This document shows positions 48,001 through 60,234 of a DNA stretch of 64,000 bases, in pieces (within the stretch, counting starts at the first letter, position 1; every line of letters starts with the position of its first letter). The notes under the pieces were generated by a model. The model was not told the origin of the DNA. It ran no database searches and was given only the letters and a program-made list of their open reading frames with translations. The stretch is from Diploscapter coronatus. Its lineage: Eukaryota > Nematoda > Chromadorea > Rhabditida > Rhabditidae. The position numbers and the translations under genes were made by a program. The stretch is taken from positions 78,453,201 through 78,517,200 of the forward strand of contig OZ038422.1 of NCBI GenBank assembly GCA_964036155.1. The letters are read 5' to 3'.

Positions 48001-50326
48001 TTTCCTTTTGGATTCTGTTAAGGCAGTATCATAGGTTTTGAGTTTGAAACAATTAACCTCGAGATTTCGAAAATGAGATTTTCTCTTTGAAGTTTTGTTC
48101 ACGCTTAATGATGAGTTTTGATAAAATTTTAAGGATAAAAGGATGATCTTCACAACTAAAATAAGTTTCGCAATTTTTGTTCATAAAACCCCTACCCTGA
48201 AATCAGTTGGGCTGAGCGGTTTGATGGTGTGCTCGATGACAGTCGGCTCAGAGAGAATGTCGTTTTTCTTAGCTTGGACTGAGAAAATCAGCGATGTCCC
48301 AGCCACGATTCCTTCGCACAGTTGTGCCGATGTGCTCAGAGAGGAAACTGTAGTCTTCGAGTTGTTAGCCTCCTGCTCGCTGTTGTAGTATTGAATAAGG
48401 TAGGCGTCTGCACCGCTGTCAGGAGATACTGTCCATTTCAGTGCAATGCAGGGAGGCGTTAAGTCGCTTGCCATCAACGAAAACACGCTTTCCGGCTCTG
48501 AAATGTGTCAATTTTTGATATGAAAATCGTTTGGAAAGATTTATACATATTCAATAAATCTAGAAAAAAGAAACTGCGTGAAACTAGTGATGAAAAAATA
48601 GCTGTTCAATAAGTTCATTATCGACTAGTAGGCATACTTGTAGTGACCGTCGAGATCCAAGGCTTGCTCTTCAGCTCTCCTCTAACAGAGGTGACTTTAA
48701 CTGCATACGATCGACCAGGAAATAGGTTTCCTGAAAATCTTAGCTCAGCTAATCATCCCAGTTTCATAAACTAACCAAGGTATATTTCGAGTTCCTTCTG
48801 CTCAGGTAGATCCATGATTTCCAGGACTGGATACTTCTTTTCTGGATCAATAGCTCGATATTCGACTAGGAACAGATCTTGCACGTTGTCCTCGTTCTTG
48901 ATCGTTTTCATGGTGATGTTGGTTTGTTGGGGAATTATTCCGGCAAGGCTGAATTCCGGTGCTCTCGGGTCCATTTCGATGATCTCCTCCTTGATCCATT
49001 CCGAACGGCCGGCCTTTTTTCCAATAACCGAGACACTGAAAATCGGATTTTTCAGAATATTATGCAACTCATCGCTCATCTTGATTCGACAATAATATCC
49101 CATTATTTTGAAGCTTTTTAAAAATGGCGAATTTTGAAATTAGACAAGTTATTCCCATCAGCATAGTAATTTACGAGGAAAACCTTTACCTGTACTTGTG
49201 TCCAGCATGGAGATTGTGTATTTTGATTGTCGAAGCATCCTCTTGTGACGTAACAAATGTCTTGTTCACATCTCGGATTGAGGCGTCACTGAAATTAGCG
49301 TCGGATTTCAATGCAGTTTTCTAACAATTTACATATTGTCAGTGACATCGACAACTTTAGCAGTAAACTGATCATAGAGGGGATGTCTGGATGGAAGAGT
49401 GACCAGGATTTGGTTAGAAGGATTGCGGCTGCTTTTGATCACAGAAAATAGAGATGAATCTGTCGGTACTGAGGAGAGCTGAAACGATTGTTAGTGATTT
49501 TGTGAAATTGGCATTTTCTTAAAAATATAGAAATTATGGAAAACATACAGATGTACAATGACATCATGAACATTTTTGACGAAGAAACTGTCGCCTATAT
49601 TCCTTATCTTTTTGCACATCAGTAATTCATTATTTTCCAATAATAATCAAATCCTCAAAAACGATAAACAACAACTTACCGCATGATTCGTAGAGTCTGT
49701 AGGAGCTGAGGAATCTGAAAGAATTTTCCTTCATTTTCAAGAATTGCCAGTTTTTTTATCATGATATCTCAGTTCTGTATCTCTCATTCATCATCAATTT
49801 GTACGATCCTTTTGTGGTGTTTTGCTGCTTTTCAGCTCGCCCGCTTTGCCTCTGCTTCTGCACATTTTATCTGTTGGTTTTGGTCTTATTTGCGGCTGTA
49901 TTTGCTAATCGCTGCGAGCACGATTTCTTTCCTAAGAATAGTGAAGAAATGAAGAAGCGAAGGAGGAAAAGGAAGAGAGAAGTGGAAATGGAACATCGCT
50001 TCAGGGCAACGACAGATTAGGGAAAGTTGTGCATGGTCTATGCACCTAGGTTATGTTATCAAAGAAATGTTTAAGTCGGGCTATGGACTAAATTTTAACT
50101 AGAGAAATATCGTAGCTCAATCTCAAAAAGGTGATTAAAAATTTTAAGAAAATCACCAAATTCGCTACAGAGGTGTGCGAAATTCCGAATTCGAATTTCT
50201 TAAAACCCAAATTTCGCGCATGCCTGATTCGTTACCTGCACTAGAGTCGGCACTACTCGAACTGGGACTCAGAATCAGCCCGCTGACGGCAAGAAGTAGG
50301 CAAAACAACCGATTCTTCTTGAGCAT
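27021..50326 (-). CDS. dep-1: R3-type receptor protein tyrosine phosphatase (DEP-1/PTPRJ/Ptp10D class)
   Basis: This is a plasma-membrane phosphatase that dephosphorylates receptor kinases; the C. elegans member antagonises EGFR signalling. Twenty-five exons are in phase on the minus strand, about 1372 residues: 50326-50236, 49714-49680, 49478-49333, 49288-49190, 49035-48776, 48730-48638, 48497-48196, 47920-47769, 47720-47495, 47439-47290, 47245-46540, 46494-46298, 46249-46145, 45637-45555, 45003-44933, 34184-34064, 29557-29478, 29151-29043, 28918-28802, 28756-28504, 28396-28325, 28277-28152, 27851-27625, 27560-27425, 27182-27021. Signal peptide is residues 1-26 ([15 protein letters not shown]). 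The ectodomain to about 905 has fibronectin III-like repeats (e.g. [20 protein letters not shown]). Transmembrane segment 914-936 is followed by SRKSKKAR. There is one catalytic domain, about 1048-1330, with [19 protein letters not shown] loop Asp1239, [10 protein letters not shown] (Cys1273, Arg1279) and QQYIFIHH, so it is probably active. The tail is [10 protein letters not shown]. Exon 20 ends at a GC donor. Confidence 0.93.
27224..27275. repeat. Foldback element in last dep-1 intron
   Basis: TACCGTAAACCTCTAATAGA at the left and its near-complement ending in CTTTTACGGTA at the right form a 52-base hairpin, with a five-base loop and a few mismatches. It resembles short nematode foldback repeats and lies between dep-1 exons 24 and 25. 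Confidence 0.65.
29282..29339. repeat. Imperfect inverted repeat in dep-1 intron 17
   Basis: CAGAACTGTTC (29282-29292) and GAACAGCTCTG (29329-29339) are complementary with one wobble, separated by 36 AT-rich bases. Biological meaning is unknown. Confidence 0.4.
30757..30778. repeat. CCTT microsatellite
   Basis: A run of about five CCTT units lies within a longer pyrimidine-rich tract in dep-1 intron 16. Confidence 0.9.
31233..31427 (-). other. Orphan exon-like ORF inside dep-1 intron
   Basis: A minus-strand frame follows an acceptor-like AATATTGCAG and ends with TGA at 31233. It encodes a cysteine-containing segment ([15 protein letters not shown]) and a helical end ([14 protein letters not shown]). 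It is not in phase with dep-1: joined to the transmembrane exon it stops after about 13 residues. Codons are AT-rich, unlike dep-1. It may be the last exon of a nested gene or a transposed gene fragment. I do not recognise the product. Confidence 0.3.
32192..32207. repeat. CGTA tetranucleotide repeat
   Basis: Four tandem CGTA units, self-complementary, lie within a locally GC-rich patch of dep-1 intron 16. Confidence 0.9.
34307..34358. repeat. 13-bp perfect inverted repeat in dep-1 intron 15
   Basis: TTCGATGGTAAAT (34307-34319) is exactly complementary to ATTTACCATCGAA (34346-34358), with a 26-base spacer, just upstream of the transmembrane exon. Confidence 0.6.
43149..43176. repeat. Alternating purine-pyrimidine microsatellite (CGCA/CA)n
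   Basis: Tandem CGCA units pass into CA units; the tract has the composition of potential Z-DNA. It lies in dep-1 intron 15. Confidence 0.9.
43504..43521. repeat. GCA/CAG trinucleotide run
   Basis: About five tandem CAG units in intronic sequence. The open frame it falls in has no other coding character. Confidence 0.8.
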
Positions 50327-51531
50327 TTCATGACATCATTCTGGCAAGCGATTAGAAAATCCACATGTAGAAACAATCTGCAAATAGATAAATAAGTTAT
50401 GCAGTTTTCTTAAAATTTCACAAACGAAAAATTCACGTAAGATAAAGATAGTGAAAAAACAATAGCAAAAGAGTAATAAGATGAGAACGATATGAAATGA
50501 GATAATGAGTGCATATCAAAAACACAATACATATTCTGAAAAGAAAAAGATAAAGATTTCGATATCAAATTCACCTCAACAATAAATACTAAGGACTAAC
50601 TTTGCCAAAATATGAAGTGGAATGCGCTAGATAAAGGATGAATCTGAGAACAATAAGTCCACTTTCTAACGTTGAACCGTATTCATTTCTCATTCCGGAT
50701 TGTTCCTCGCATAACGAACGACAACAATAACGTTAATTATGATTGCGAATGCGGATATATAATTACAGTTATGTTTGCATCATCATTAATTATGGTAGCT
50801 TGCTAAAATAAGGAAGAAAGAGAAAGTGAATATGCGCCATAAAACAAGAAACAAGAAGAAGAGGGAAGATGACTGTCAGGAAGGCATAAGAACTGCCACA
50901 CATACTCGATTACTTAAAAGGGAGGAAGGAAGAGAAGTAATTGACAAGACAGGTAAAGAAGGTAAGGTACTGGATTCTGGTAGGAAGAGGAAGAATGCGA
51001 GGGAGAGGAAAAAGTAAAAAATGGGGGAATAGTATGGGGAAGGGAGGAGAAGAAAACAAGCAAGAAGAGCCCTTCTTTCCTTCTCTCAAAGCCAACATCG
51101 CCTAGCGCATTTTGCTACAAGCCAATGGACACAGGCACGTAGCATAGAAGGGAGATACAGGAAGTGACAAGCAAAGAACAACGACGCACTTCAAAGTGAT
51201 AAGGCAACATGGAATGTGAAGAGCACACATTTACGAGAATTAGATCAATTAGGATCCGCAGAGATCTGGATGATCTGTGTAATCACGGAAATGGAACGCG
51301 GCTCAAGAATGGATGCTCGGTAGATAGTGGAACACAGTAAAATAAACTCTGGCCATTTTTATCAATTAGAAGTTAGAATTTGTAAGCAAATATTATGTGG
51401 AAGAAAATGAATGTCAAGAATCGATTAGGTTCCACTATTTTGTCAAGTTATTAGGATTGAGGACAGATAACTGTTATTGAAAGAATTCTCCGAGAGAATA
51501 ATATGGGATTAAAGGCGATCGTCATTCAGGC

Positions 51532-51740
51532 GTATCAAATTTGATCGATAATGTTGGCGGTGCAAAACTGTTCTGCCTGGATCCACGAATTACTGGAAGC
51601 GTTCCTAGTGTGAGTCTTCTCACAAAATTTGTGAGTAAGGCTAACGCTAGAGTACTCCCAGTCGCTTGTGGATCCGAGCACTGCACTACTTTCTCAAGGC
51701 AGTTTTTGCTCTGCATTACACCTTCAACATTTGTGATTTC
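51532..51740. repeat. Diverged inverted repeat whose arms encode similar peptides
   Basis: The two arms meet at a 17-base near-palindrome centred on 51627. They are co-linear from 51579-51627 to 51627-51675 without gaps and are bounded by GGATCC. The plus-strand left arm reads NVGGAKLFCLDPRITGS and then LLTKFV. The minus-strand right arm reads NVEG, an extra nine codons, CSDPQATGS and LLTNFV. The only length difference is 27 bases, in frame. Two of the shared-peptide differences (GGA AGC versus GGG AGT; CTT versus TTA) are synonymous. Both strands are open for 86-91 codons. Family unknown; it could be an old foldback element or an inverted exon duplication. Confidence 0.6.
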
Positions 51741-54179
51741 GATACAGACCGTACTGGAAAAATTATACGCAAGAGGAAAACAATTACTCCGAACCAATTA
51801 GTCATTATGCAAATACACTAGTGCGACTGACCGGAAAGATAAAAGGTAAATTCGAAGGTAAAAGAAGAGAAGAGATATCGTTTTGCTGTGTTGTGTGTTA
51901 TTGTTGTGAATGGCTAGGAGGAGGAGTTGGACAAACAATTTCACTGAAGGAAGGGAAGGGAAAGTGAGTGCTCATGGAGAAAGGACTATCCGAAAATGGG
52001 AAAGGAAAAGTAAAAAATGTGTATAATAGAATATGAAATATCACGTTAATACCGAAACAACCAAAGTTTAAAGTAGCTACTATTTGTAGGGGTAAAATTG
52101 CCTGCGGCTATTAAAAGAATAACTGGTCAGAGTGGAAGAGAGATAAATCAATCGATGATGCACAAATCCGCATTCGCATGAAGGATTAACACATCAAATT
52201 TGGATAAGCATAAGTCAGAAATAGAAAATCGGTAATTCGCGCATCTGGATGTAACAAAGACTGCATAAAGAACGGGAAGTGAATCTGGCTAATGTGATGA
52301 AAACGCGTATTTGATCAGATAAGTAAGAGTAGGCAAACTTCCCATTGTCAGAATAAGCCACAGAAAATAAGGAAATAGCGAAAATAAAAGAAGCATCGTT
52401 GCTAAAGGAAACGAATTGATAGCGTTTGAAGACGAATGTCACATAAATAACACCTAAACCTTTTCGAATTCGTCAGTTTTGCATATTGCCTAGCAAGTTT
52501 AGGAAAATTGAAATTTAAAGAAAAAGTAATGGATAAAACAGGTATTTGTCAATTGCAGAAGACTACATAATGGAAAATTGTTTTAGTGAGTGATAGCATT
52601 TCTTCATGCTAATGGTGGTGCTTTAAAATAGAAATGGAATTCGAGAAACCGATAATTATCTGAACTACGAGGATTGAATATGTGATTGAGAATAAAAAGA
52701 ATGCAAAGACACCGACAATTCTGCAAAGAATAAGTATCTGATCATAAAGCATTGCATTGCAGCTTGAAGTTAAAGCCTAAAGAAGTAAGGCTAACTTGAA
52801 AAACACCGTATTTTACACAGGATTCAAGCATCTGAATGTCATCCACATTTCTCTGCATTTTCCATTGACTTTTTCAGGGCAAATGCTTCAATCACATTAT
52901 CGCAGGGATCTAGAGGAGAGACTAGAGAATAACAGTCAATAGCATGAATAGATGATAAATAATCGTGGGGAAAGTAATAGGTTTCAATGAACTCGAAAGG
53001 CTTTTCATAGGAAGATGATGTCAGTGCGAGTCTCTTTCGTAGATTTGTTAGATGAATTTATCATTGTAAACGATTCCAAAATTGCAACTAGCTTCAAGAT
53101 TATGCAACTACTACTATCGTTTGTCTCCAGCGACGTGACGCAAAATTTAAAAATCGTGAATGTTGAAAAATTAGCGATCGCAGTACGGCGCGATTAGTTG
53201 TTAAATTTGCTCATTACTAATTCGTTTTTCGCCGTTTCCAACGTTATCCAAGAGATTTTTCGTTTATTTCTCATCATCCGAGAATTTTGACAGCTATCAA
53301 ATTGACGGAATCTGTCTTGCTCACGTTGAAAATTTGTCGGTAATGAGCAAACTTGAAGACTAATTGCACCGTTACTGAGATTGTGCTAATTTTCCAAACT
53401 TTTTTCACGATTTCAAAATTTTACGCCATTTCGCTGGAAATGAATAATAATATTTGAAATTTGTGCAAGTAAGATTTGAAGCTAGGAAACCTTGGATATC
53501 CTCTAAAAACATCGAATCTATCTGAATTTCCATAAAATCAATACTCGGAATAGATCAACCAATACAGGAAAATGATCTCTGGTTTCAAATCTAAGAATAG
53601 CCCGTGATAAATCGATAATCCTCTGAACTGCGCCGGAATGGACTGGAGCAGAACGAATGAGGAAATGAGCGGATGACTAAGCGACCCAACAAAGCGAACG
53701 GACGAGATGACGCAGAAGGAGAAATGGGAGAAATGAATGATGCAACGACACTTGCCGAATTGATTCAGAGCAACAAATTAGAACGGGGCCATTCGGCAAC
53801 ATTGCAAAACAATCGATGAGTGAGTTGGTTCGAGGAATAGAAATGGAGATTTAGACTTGCAAATCAAGGGAATTTCAAGCAACGAGATGCTCTTTGGATA
53901 AAAAAATAATTAAATGGCGAAAAGAATCGAGGGATTTACAGCATAGCATAAGAAAAAAACAATACTTTCACAGTCGCAATAATAAAGAAATCTGCAGAAT
54001 CTTAAAAGGAAACAACTCGTTGATCAACCCGAAACAAGAATGAAGTTCCGGAGATGTTTCGGACTATTGCATCATGCGTAACATTCAAAGAAGAATTTCT
54101 TTTGTATCTTTTGCTCAAAAATCAACAGGAATAGGTGTGGTGTTGTCCACACGCAGCTACATTCATTTCTTCTCAAAAT

Positions 54180-54480
54180 AAGCACGCGTGCGGCTAGTCT
54201 TGTTTCTGTTCTCGCGCGTGTTTTTTTGTGTGATTTCTCGCAATTCGGCACTCACGTTAAGTGTCCGTCAGAAGAACGGACAGAGGCAAAGACGCCAACG
54301 GACAACGGACAACGGACAGCGGTTGCGGACTGAGGAAGGGAGGTAGCGCGGGAACGTCTTACGTCTTGGCGCGTTTCTCAGCAATGCAAACTGCCGGACG
54401 GTGCGCCAAATACAAGGCAGCAAGGCAGTTCCTCGAGAGACAAGCGGAAAACAAGCTGCCCGTTCCAATTGCAATGCGCG
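54180..54480. other. GC-rich block upstream of dep-1
   Basis: The local composition rises sharply, with many CG dinucleotides (CACGCGTGCGGC, TCTCGCGCGTG). A frame at 54261-54530 stays open for 89 codons, but the peptide is basic low-complexity with no family match. The block may be a promoter or untranslated first exon. Confidence 0.35.
54296..54322. repeat. Heptamer tandem repeat CAACGGA
   Basis: Three exact CAACGGA units are followed by a partial fourth (CAGCGG), inside the GC-rich block. Confidence 0.85.
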
Positions 54481-56520
54481 AAATCGATCGATTTGGGGAA
54501 GCAGAAGTCAGAATGCAAAATACGAGATAAAGAAGGATGATGAATGCGGGCAATGGGAGATAAAAATGGGATATGTGAAAGTGATAGATGACGATGAGAA
54601 GTGCAAGAATCAGGCCACAGTTCAAATTCACTTTTAACCTCACGATCCTCAATTTGAAACTGAAATAACTTTAATACTGCATATCTACCACTTCTCAGAG
54701 TTTCGAAAAAAAAATAACGAGAAGAAATCTGCAGAAAAATGCTTCATACTCAAAATCTGCATAAACTTTCCTTGGAAAAACTGTCACATTTTACAGAAAG
54801 CTGAAAATATTATTTCGAAGAACAGAACAAACACGAAATTTGTAAGGGATAATTATACTTGAAAAGGTGGATAAAGATAGACATGGGGAGGGGGGATTCC
54901 AAAAGAGAGGAGAGACAAAAGACTGAAGTCTTCAAACAGTGAGGGAGTGAGGCAGTCAGTCAAGCGGTTGACCGGATCCCGAACAATCCCTCATCTCCCT
55001 CTCCCCTCCCCGGCTTTCTGCAATCCAAGAAATCGAAGGGTCGTCGCCGACTGGAAAAGCGAAAGTTGGGATGATCGACTGAAAGATGGATGGAATTGTA
55101 AATTGCGAAATGACAGAACAGAGGAATACGCGAATTGAAGGTGAATAGAGATGACTGACTGACTTCCCGCAGGCAAGCGAGATGATGATGAATTATTAGA
55201 TGCAGACAGTGTGAATTGACAAACGAGACTGGACAAACCAACAATTGGAAAATGCTCGAGAAACAGTTGTGAGGAAGAATACTGGAATGTCAAAGGACGA
55301 TGATAGCGGGTTGCATCTAAGGCACTAGATGCACTATGGAAAAGATATGGTCTGAATTTTGATGGAGGTCTTGAATGAAGTAATATCGATTTTCAGAATA
55401 GAAGAAATTATTTGTGTATAACTAGAATCTCCGCAAGCAGATATGCCGAATTTACGTTTTGGACAAAATTTTTGACTTCAAACTATCACGTTTCTATCAC
55501 AAACGCATTTTTCAAAGGGGCGCAGCTTGGGGACCCTATGTATAATCTTCCTAAATCGCATTTATCTTGATTAGAGTCCAAATCAGTCCAAAAATCGCTG
55601 TCGTCTCTTATCAAATAATCAGTTTTATCAATCACAACAAAAACAATGAACTCCTGAATCAATAAACATCTTCAGAATAGCTTCTATAGGGCAAAAAATA
55701 AATCGATGCACAATCATCGAAATCTTTATTGAAAAAGTGCGCGCGCGAAGCAAACTGAAGAGCCTAACGCCTGAAGCAAATTGATGAGAAGATGAAAAGA
55801 AGAAGAAATGAAGAGAAATGGGTAGAGGGACAGACAATGACGCAGAAGCAGAAGCTGAAACAGAACTGAGCGGTTCGGAAACGGCCTGAAGAGTTGAAAG
55901 ACTGAAAGCAAATCAAAGAGACCAAAGAAAATAGTGTGCAAGATGATGAAAGAAAACAGCAGGACAATCAAAGTTTGAAAAATGCAGGAAAGTTATGGTC
56001 ACAGTAATTAAAAAATATTGTTGAAGTCAGGAAACAACCCATAAGAATAAAAATAGCAGCAGAAAATATAAGAGTCAAAAGATGGAGACTGAAGAATATA
56101 GTGAGGGAGAAGCTTAATTGACGACAGACAGAGCCAGAGAGAGCACTTGTCGAGACAAAGCGGCTACAGAAGAGATTGAGAGAGTGAGTGGATTTGAGAG
56201 GTGGCAGAGATAGAGAGAAGGGAAAGAGAGTACTCAAATAAACAATACTCACACTCCATATAGAGAATGGAAGAGTTGGAAAGAACGTTACAGGGAAGGG
56301 GAGAAGTGAGGAATTGCGAGAGTTCGACAAGAGCTTCAGAGCATTTAGCACTTAGAAAAAGTGAAAGGTCAATGACTAGATCTTAGGAAATTATTGGAAA
56401 AAAGTTTAGTACTTTTGTTTTCCCAGAAACTGGCGTTTTTCTATCTTCTCTGCGCTCTCATTTCGGAAATATCGGTTATTGTCCAAGAAGACGCAAAAAT
56501 AGGCTCGCTACCCACTACAC

Positions 56521-56861
56521 CAACTTTCCAGGTGAGAATGTACGACTCTAGCATTGTAAGCAAGAAAAGAAAAAGCAGATTATTTGAAAAAGAAGAGCAT
56601 AGAGAAGCTCGGACAAAGTACCAGTTCCTGAAAAGACGAGGGTATGAACTATACGATAAAAATATTCTATGTCAAAGAAAAAAATCGAAATACGAGTGTA
56701 GGATATTGTTCAATTTTCGTGACGCTGACAATGGTAATGATCATCGGAGTCAGTATCAGTAACAGCATAAATATTATTTTCGTGAAGTCGCGGTCTTATC
56801 TAAATTTCGTTTTGGCATTCACTGTGGTTTTCATCGTTTCCTCCTCGCCTAAAGTCAACTA
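56521..56861 (+). other. Unassigned ORF pair with a hydrophobic end
   Basis: One frame runs on from 56530 after a TTTCCAG and is basic (SKKRKSRLFEKEEHREARTK). A second frame, ending with TAA at 56862, encodes two hydrophobic segments (IFVTLTMVMIIGVSISN and YLNFVLAFTVVFIV) followed by SSSPKVN. The end is vaguely like a last transmembrane helix of class C GPCRs, but too weakly to name. It may be a gene relic. Confidence 0.25.
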
Positions 56862-58250
56862 AATCTCATAAACTATTCGCTAATCTAAATATTCTAATGC
56901 CAGACGCGCAAAAAGCAAAAATCGAACATAAATAAACTTATTCAAATCGCATTTCTCGAGTCCGGATTTGTCTAAAATATCGCGCTAAAATCAGGACCAG
57001 TGAAATGGAGAGTAGGGAATTTATGCATCCACTTCCATATTTGGCACATTTCTTTGTATCGCTGTCCAAATATATTGAGTGAGTGCTTGGCAGAGGGAAA
57101 TTGACCGAACCAGACACAGTCAGAGACAGACAGCAGACAGAGGGCATCGCTGCTTTTGGAGTCGAATAGTCAGATGGGGGAAATGCATCTTCTTCGCATG
57201 TGTAGAATGTGCGAATGTGTACAGTCCATTGCCTTGCAATCTGCAATCTGCCAATTCCTTCTGTTCCAATTCCCACTCCTCATTCCAACACTTTTCTCCT
57301 CTAATAGTCAATTTATGCAGTGCGCAGATGATGTTACACGAAAATAACGCACGTGCCGTAGATGGAGAAACAATATTCGAACAATACGAATTTTGCGAAG
57401 AAAAAACTGCTCGTTTATAGCCATCGTCTTGATGAAATTTGGTAAGGTGGGGATGATGGAGGAGTTATTTATTTTAGAGAATGATTGATAGATATTATAC
57501 CTTGAAAAATGACAAATTTATCGTTCCAAAGCATATTATACTTCATCCAACAAGCTTTCATGAAACGCCTTGAGATAAAATTTGAGAGAAAGATCTATTT
57601 CCAATAAAGTAAGCATGAACTAAAATGTTAGCAGGATAGGTTTGAAAGTGGGCGTAGGCGTGGTTCGTAGAAATAGATCGTGTTATGCAAATACAGATGG
57701 GATGCTTTACTGAAGGAGGGCACATTGTATAGTTCACATCACAAAGTCGCAAATGTAATGAGAAAAGGACGCGCCGCATTTTTGCAGAAACAGGAAAAGC
57801 GTGCCGCAGAACGGGGCAGACATTTGGCATGCAACACTGATGCTTTTGTGTGAATTTGGGAAAAAAGGAACTTGTTGACGAGAAAAGATGAGCATATTTA
57901 CTGGTTCGCTCGATAATGAATAATGCAATTTGGAACGAGTAACATTTGTAAACATTTGTTTCTTCTTTTTATAGTAAATTTGAAATTATGAAAGTAGGAA
58001 ATTCGGAATTGATTGATAAACAATGCATGTGCAAGAATGTTATGATTCTCTACGGAGACTATTGAAAAAGTAAAGCGGAAACATCTGTGCTGAGTAGATA
58101 ATTTTAGTGATTGCTTCCTGAGAGCACGAAAATTGATTCCTGCTAATATCAAAGTGAATTGGATATTGCAAGTTATTCGTTGAATCGGTCGAGGTATGCA
58201 GATAATGGTAAAAATAGAAGACAGTTGAAAAATATCTAACAAGGGAGCCT

Positions 58251-58573
58251 TTTCAGGGTACCGCGGAATTTCGGGATAAAAGTAGGTGTATCTGAAAGGG
58301 CGAAAATTATGCGTTGATTAATGTTAATTTTTCAACAAAAATGAACGCCTACACCAGGTGTCTTATTTTCAGTAATCGTTTCATTCTCATTATAAAGAAA
58401 AATTGCAAAAATTAGCGTACATGCATTTTTCAATGCAAAGAAATTGGCTTACAAAGCCAGCTACCTGTTCCAGGTATTCATTTTTTGTTGAAAAAATTAC
58501 AACAATCCACTTCGGGTTTTTTATTCTTTCAAATGCACCTACTTTTGTTCCGAAATTCCACGGGCCCTGAAAA
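58251..58573. mobile_element. Foldback MITE-like element with ~110-bp terminal inverted repeats
   Basis: The left arm 58251-58360 (TTTCAGGGTACCGCGGAATT onwards) matches the reverse complement of 58463-58573 (TTTCAGGGCCCGTGGAATTT onwards) over about 110 bases. Shared blocks include AAAAGTAGGTG, TTTTTCAACAAAAA and CAGGT. Weaker complementarity continues outside to about 58225 and 58595 (ACAAGGGAG / ACAAGAGAA). The roughly 100-base centre has no ORF. Size and structure fit a non-autonomous DNA transposon; target-site duplication was not identified with certainty. Confidence 0.75.
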
Positions 58574-60234
58574 AGTTCTCTTGTGAGATTTCAAAGAACT
58601 ACAATGTGAAAATATAGTTTTCCAACGAACTTTTGAACCTAGAATAGCGATAAATTTTAGAGTAATTTATTTTTAAAATAAGAGTAGCCTAAAATATTCG
58701 AACGCAGAAACATATGAGCACAATGAAAATGAAAATATGAGCATGTGTGCTTGCAAAATATCTGCGAGTGTGAAAGAAAAATAGTATAGTTGGTTTTGAA
58801 AAATGAGAGCATCTGTCCAGAAGCGCGTCCAGCGCAGTGAGTTTTGTAAATTGATACGACTAAAGAAAGTAAGAATATGCAAAGTACGTAGCATAGATGA
58901 GTTGTATGCATTCCACAACAATACACTAAATAGTCGAAAAGTTAGAGAACTTATAAAAATAGTCGGGACTTTCAGAAAGTTGAAATATTCGTATAAAATG
59001 GAAAATTCCAATGAAATTCACGCTATATTATTGCCGCATGGAAGGTTGTGCATTATTCAGAAACTCTTGACCATTCAAATTTGACTCAAAGTGGGGCATT
59101 GAAAATTTTGCATCTCAAAACGAAAGATGATGGAAGTAAGTATAAGCTAATATGGCGAGATAAAATAAAATGAAGATCGTGCAGTAAAAACATAAATTTG
59201 ATATTTCAGGAAAAAATATCTATGTGCTAGCTAAACTAGGCGAAAGTTAGGTTAAAAATATAAGAAATTGAAGGCATGCTGAGAGCAGGAGAGTTAGAAA
59301 AAAAGGAAAGGTAAGGAAATAGAGAATGTCATTCATTGCGGTTGGCTGTAAGGAGGAAGAAGGAAGGTGAAGAGGAATAAAGGAATGGTCAGGAAAGAGG
59401 ATAATTAGAAGGCAGGGAGATAGCTCATACAATCGAGAGGTACAAAGATACAGACAAAGAAGAGATAATGCACTTGAGAGAGAGCAAAAGAGAGAATACT
59501 TCCAAGTAGGAAATAGTACAAAAGAAGAGAAATAGTAAGCAAAATAAGAGAACAGAGAAAAAGATAGAGCGGCCTCGATTTACAGAAAAGAAAAAAGGTT
59601 AGTTAGAGTGAAGATATTCGTACGAGAAGAATGAAGGTCATAGAGCTAGGAAATTTGCGAAATAGCATCGAAAACGGAGAGAACAATGGAATAAAACGAT
59701 GAAATAACGTCGAAAATTGAGAGAGGCGAACAGATAGAAAACACGAAACCTAAAAGGACTGTCCTTTCCCTTACAGACTAACAGCAAAATGGATATTGTG
59801 TAAGTCGATTTACAAAGAAAATGGTCATTTCCGGACGGAATTAGAGAGCAGTGAAAGTAGAGAGACGATAGAGAATGAAAATAAAGAATGAATAAGGGAG
59901 TGGTCAATAAAAAGGTGAGAAGAAAAAGATTGCCAGCTCTGATAATCCTAATGACTGGACTTATTTCAGCAAAGAAAGATTTTTGATAAAGAAATGGTTT
60001 TTATTGCTCATTTAGGTAGAAGAACGGTATGCAGCAAACAGTAAATTTTTTAAACTGGAAAGTTTTGGTTGAATTAATTTCTGAAAAATGGACTATCTAT
60101 TGTAGATCTTTGATAGGTATGAAATCGAGTAAGTCTGGCAGTAATCCAAGTCAGATCTTTCAAAAGAAAAAGAGATAGATGGCTATCGCTTTCGCGAGAA
60201 AAATTCGAAAAATGCTAGAAAATTGAAAATGAGA

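Noticed and set aside
54947..56351. Cluster of ORFs (54947-55293, 55628-56351), mostly minus-strand
   Set aside because: Ser/Phe/Leu-rich translations of purine/pyrimidine-skewed DNA; no consistent exon chain.
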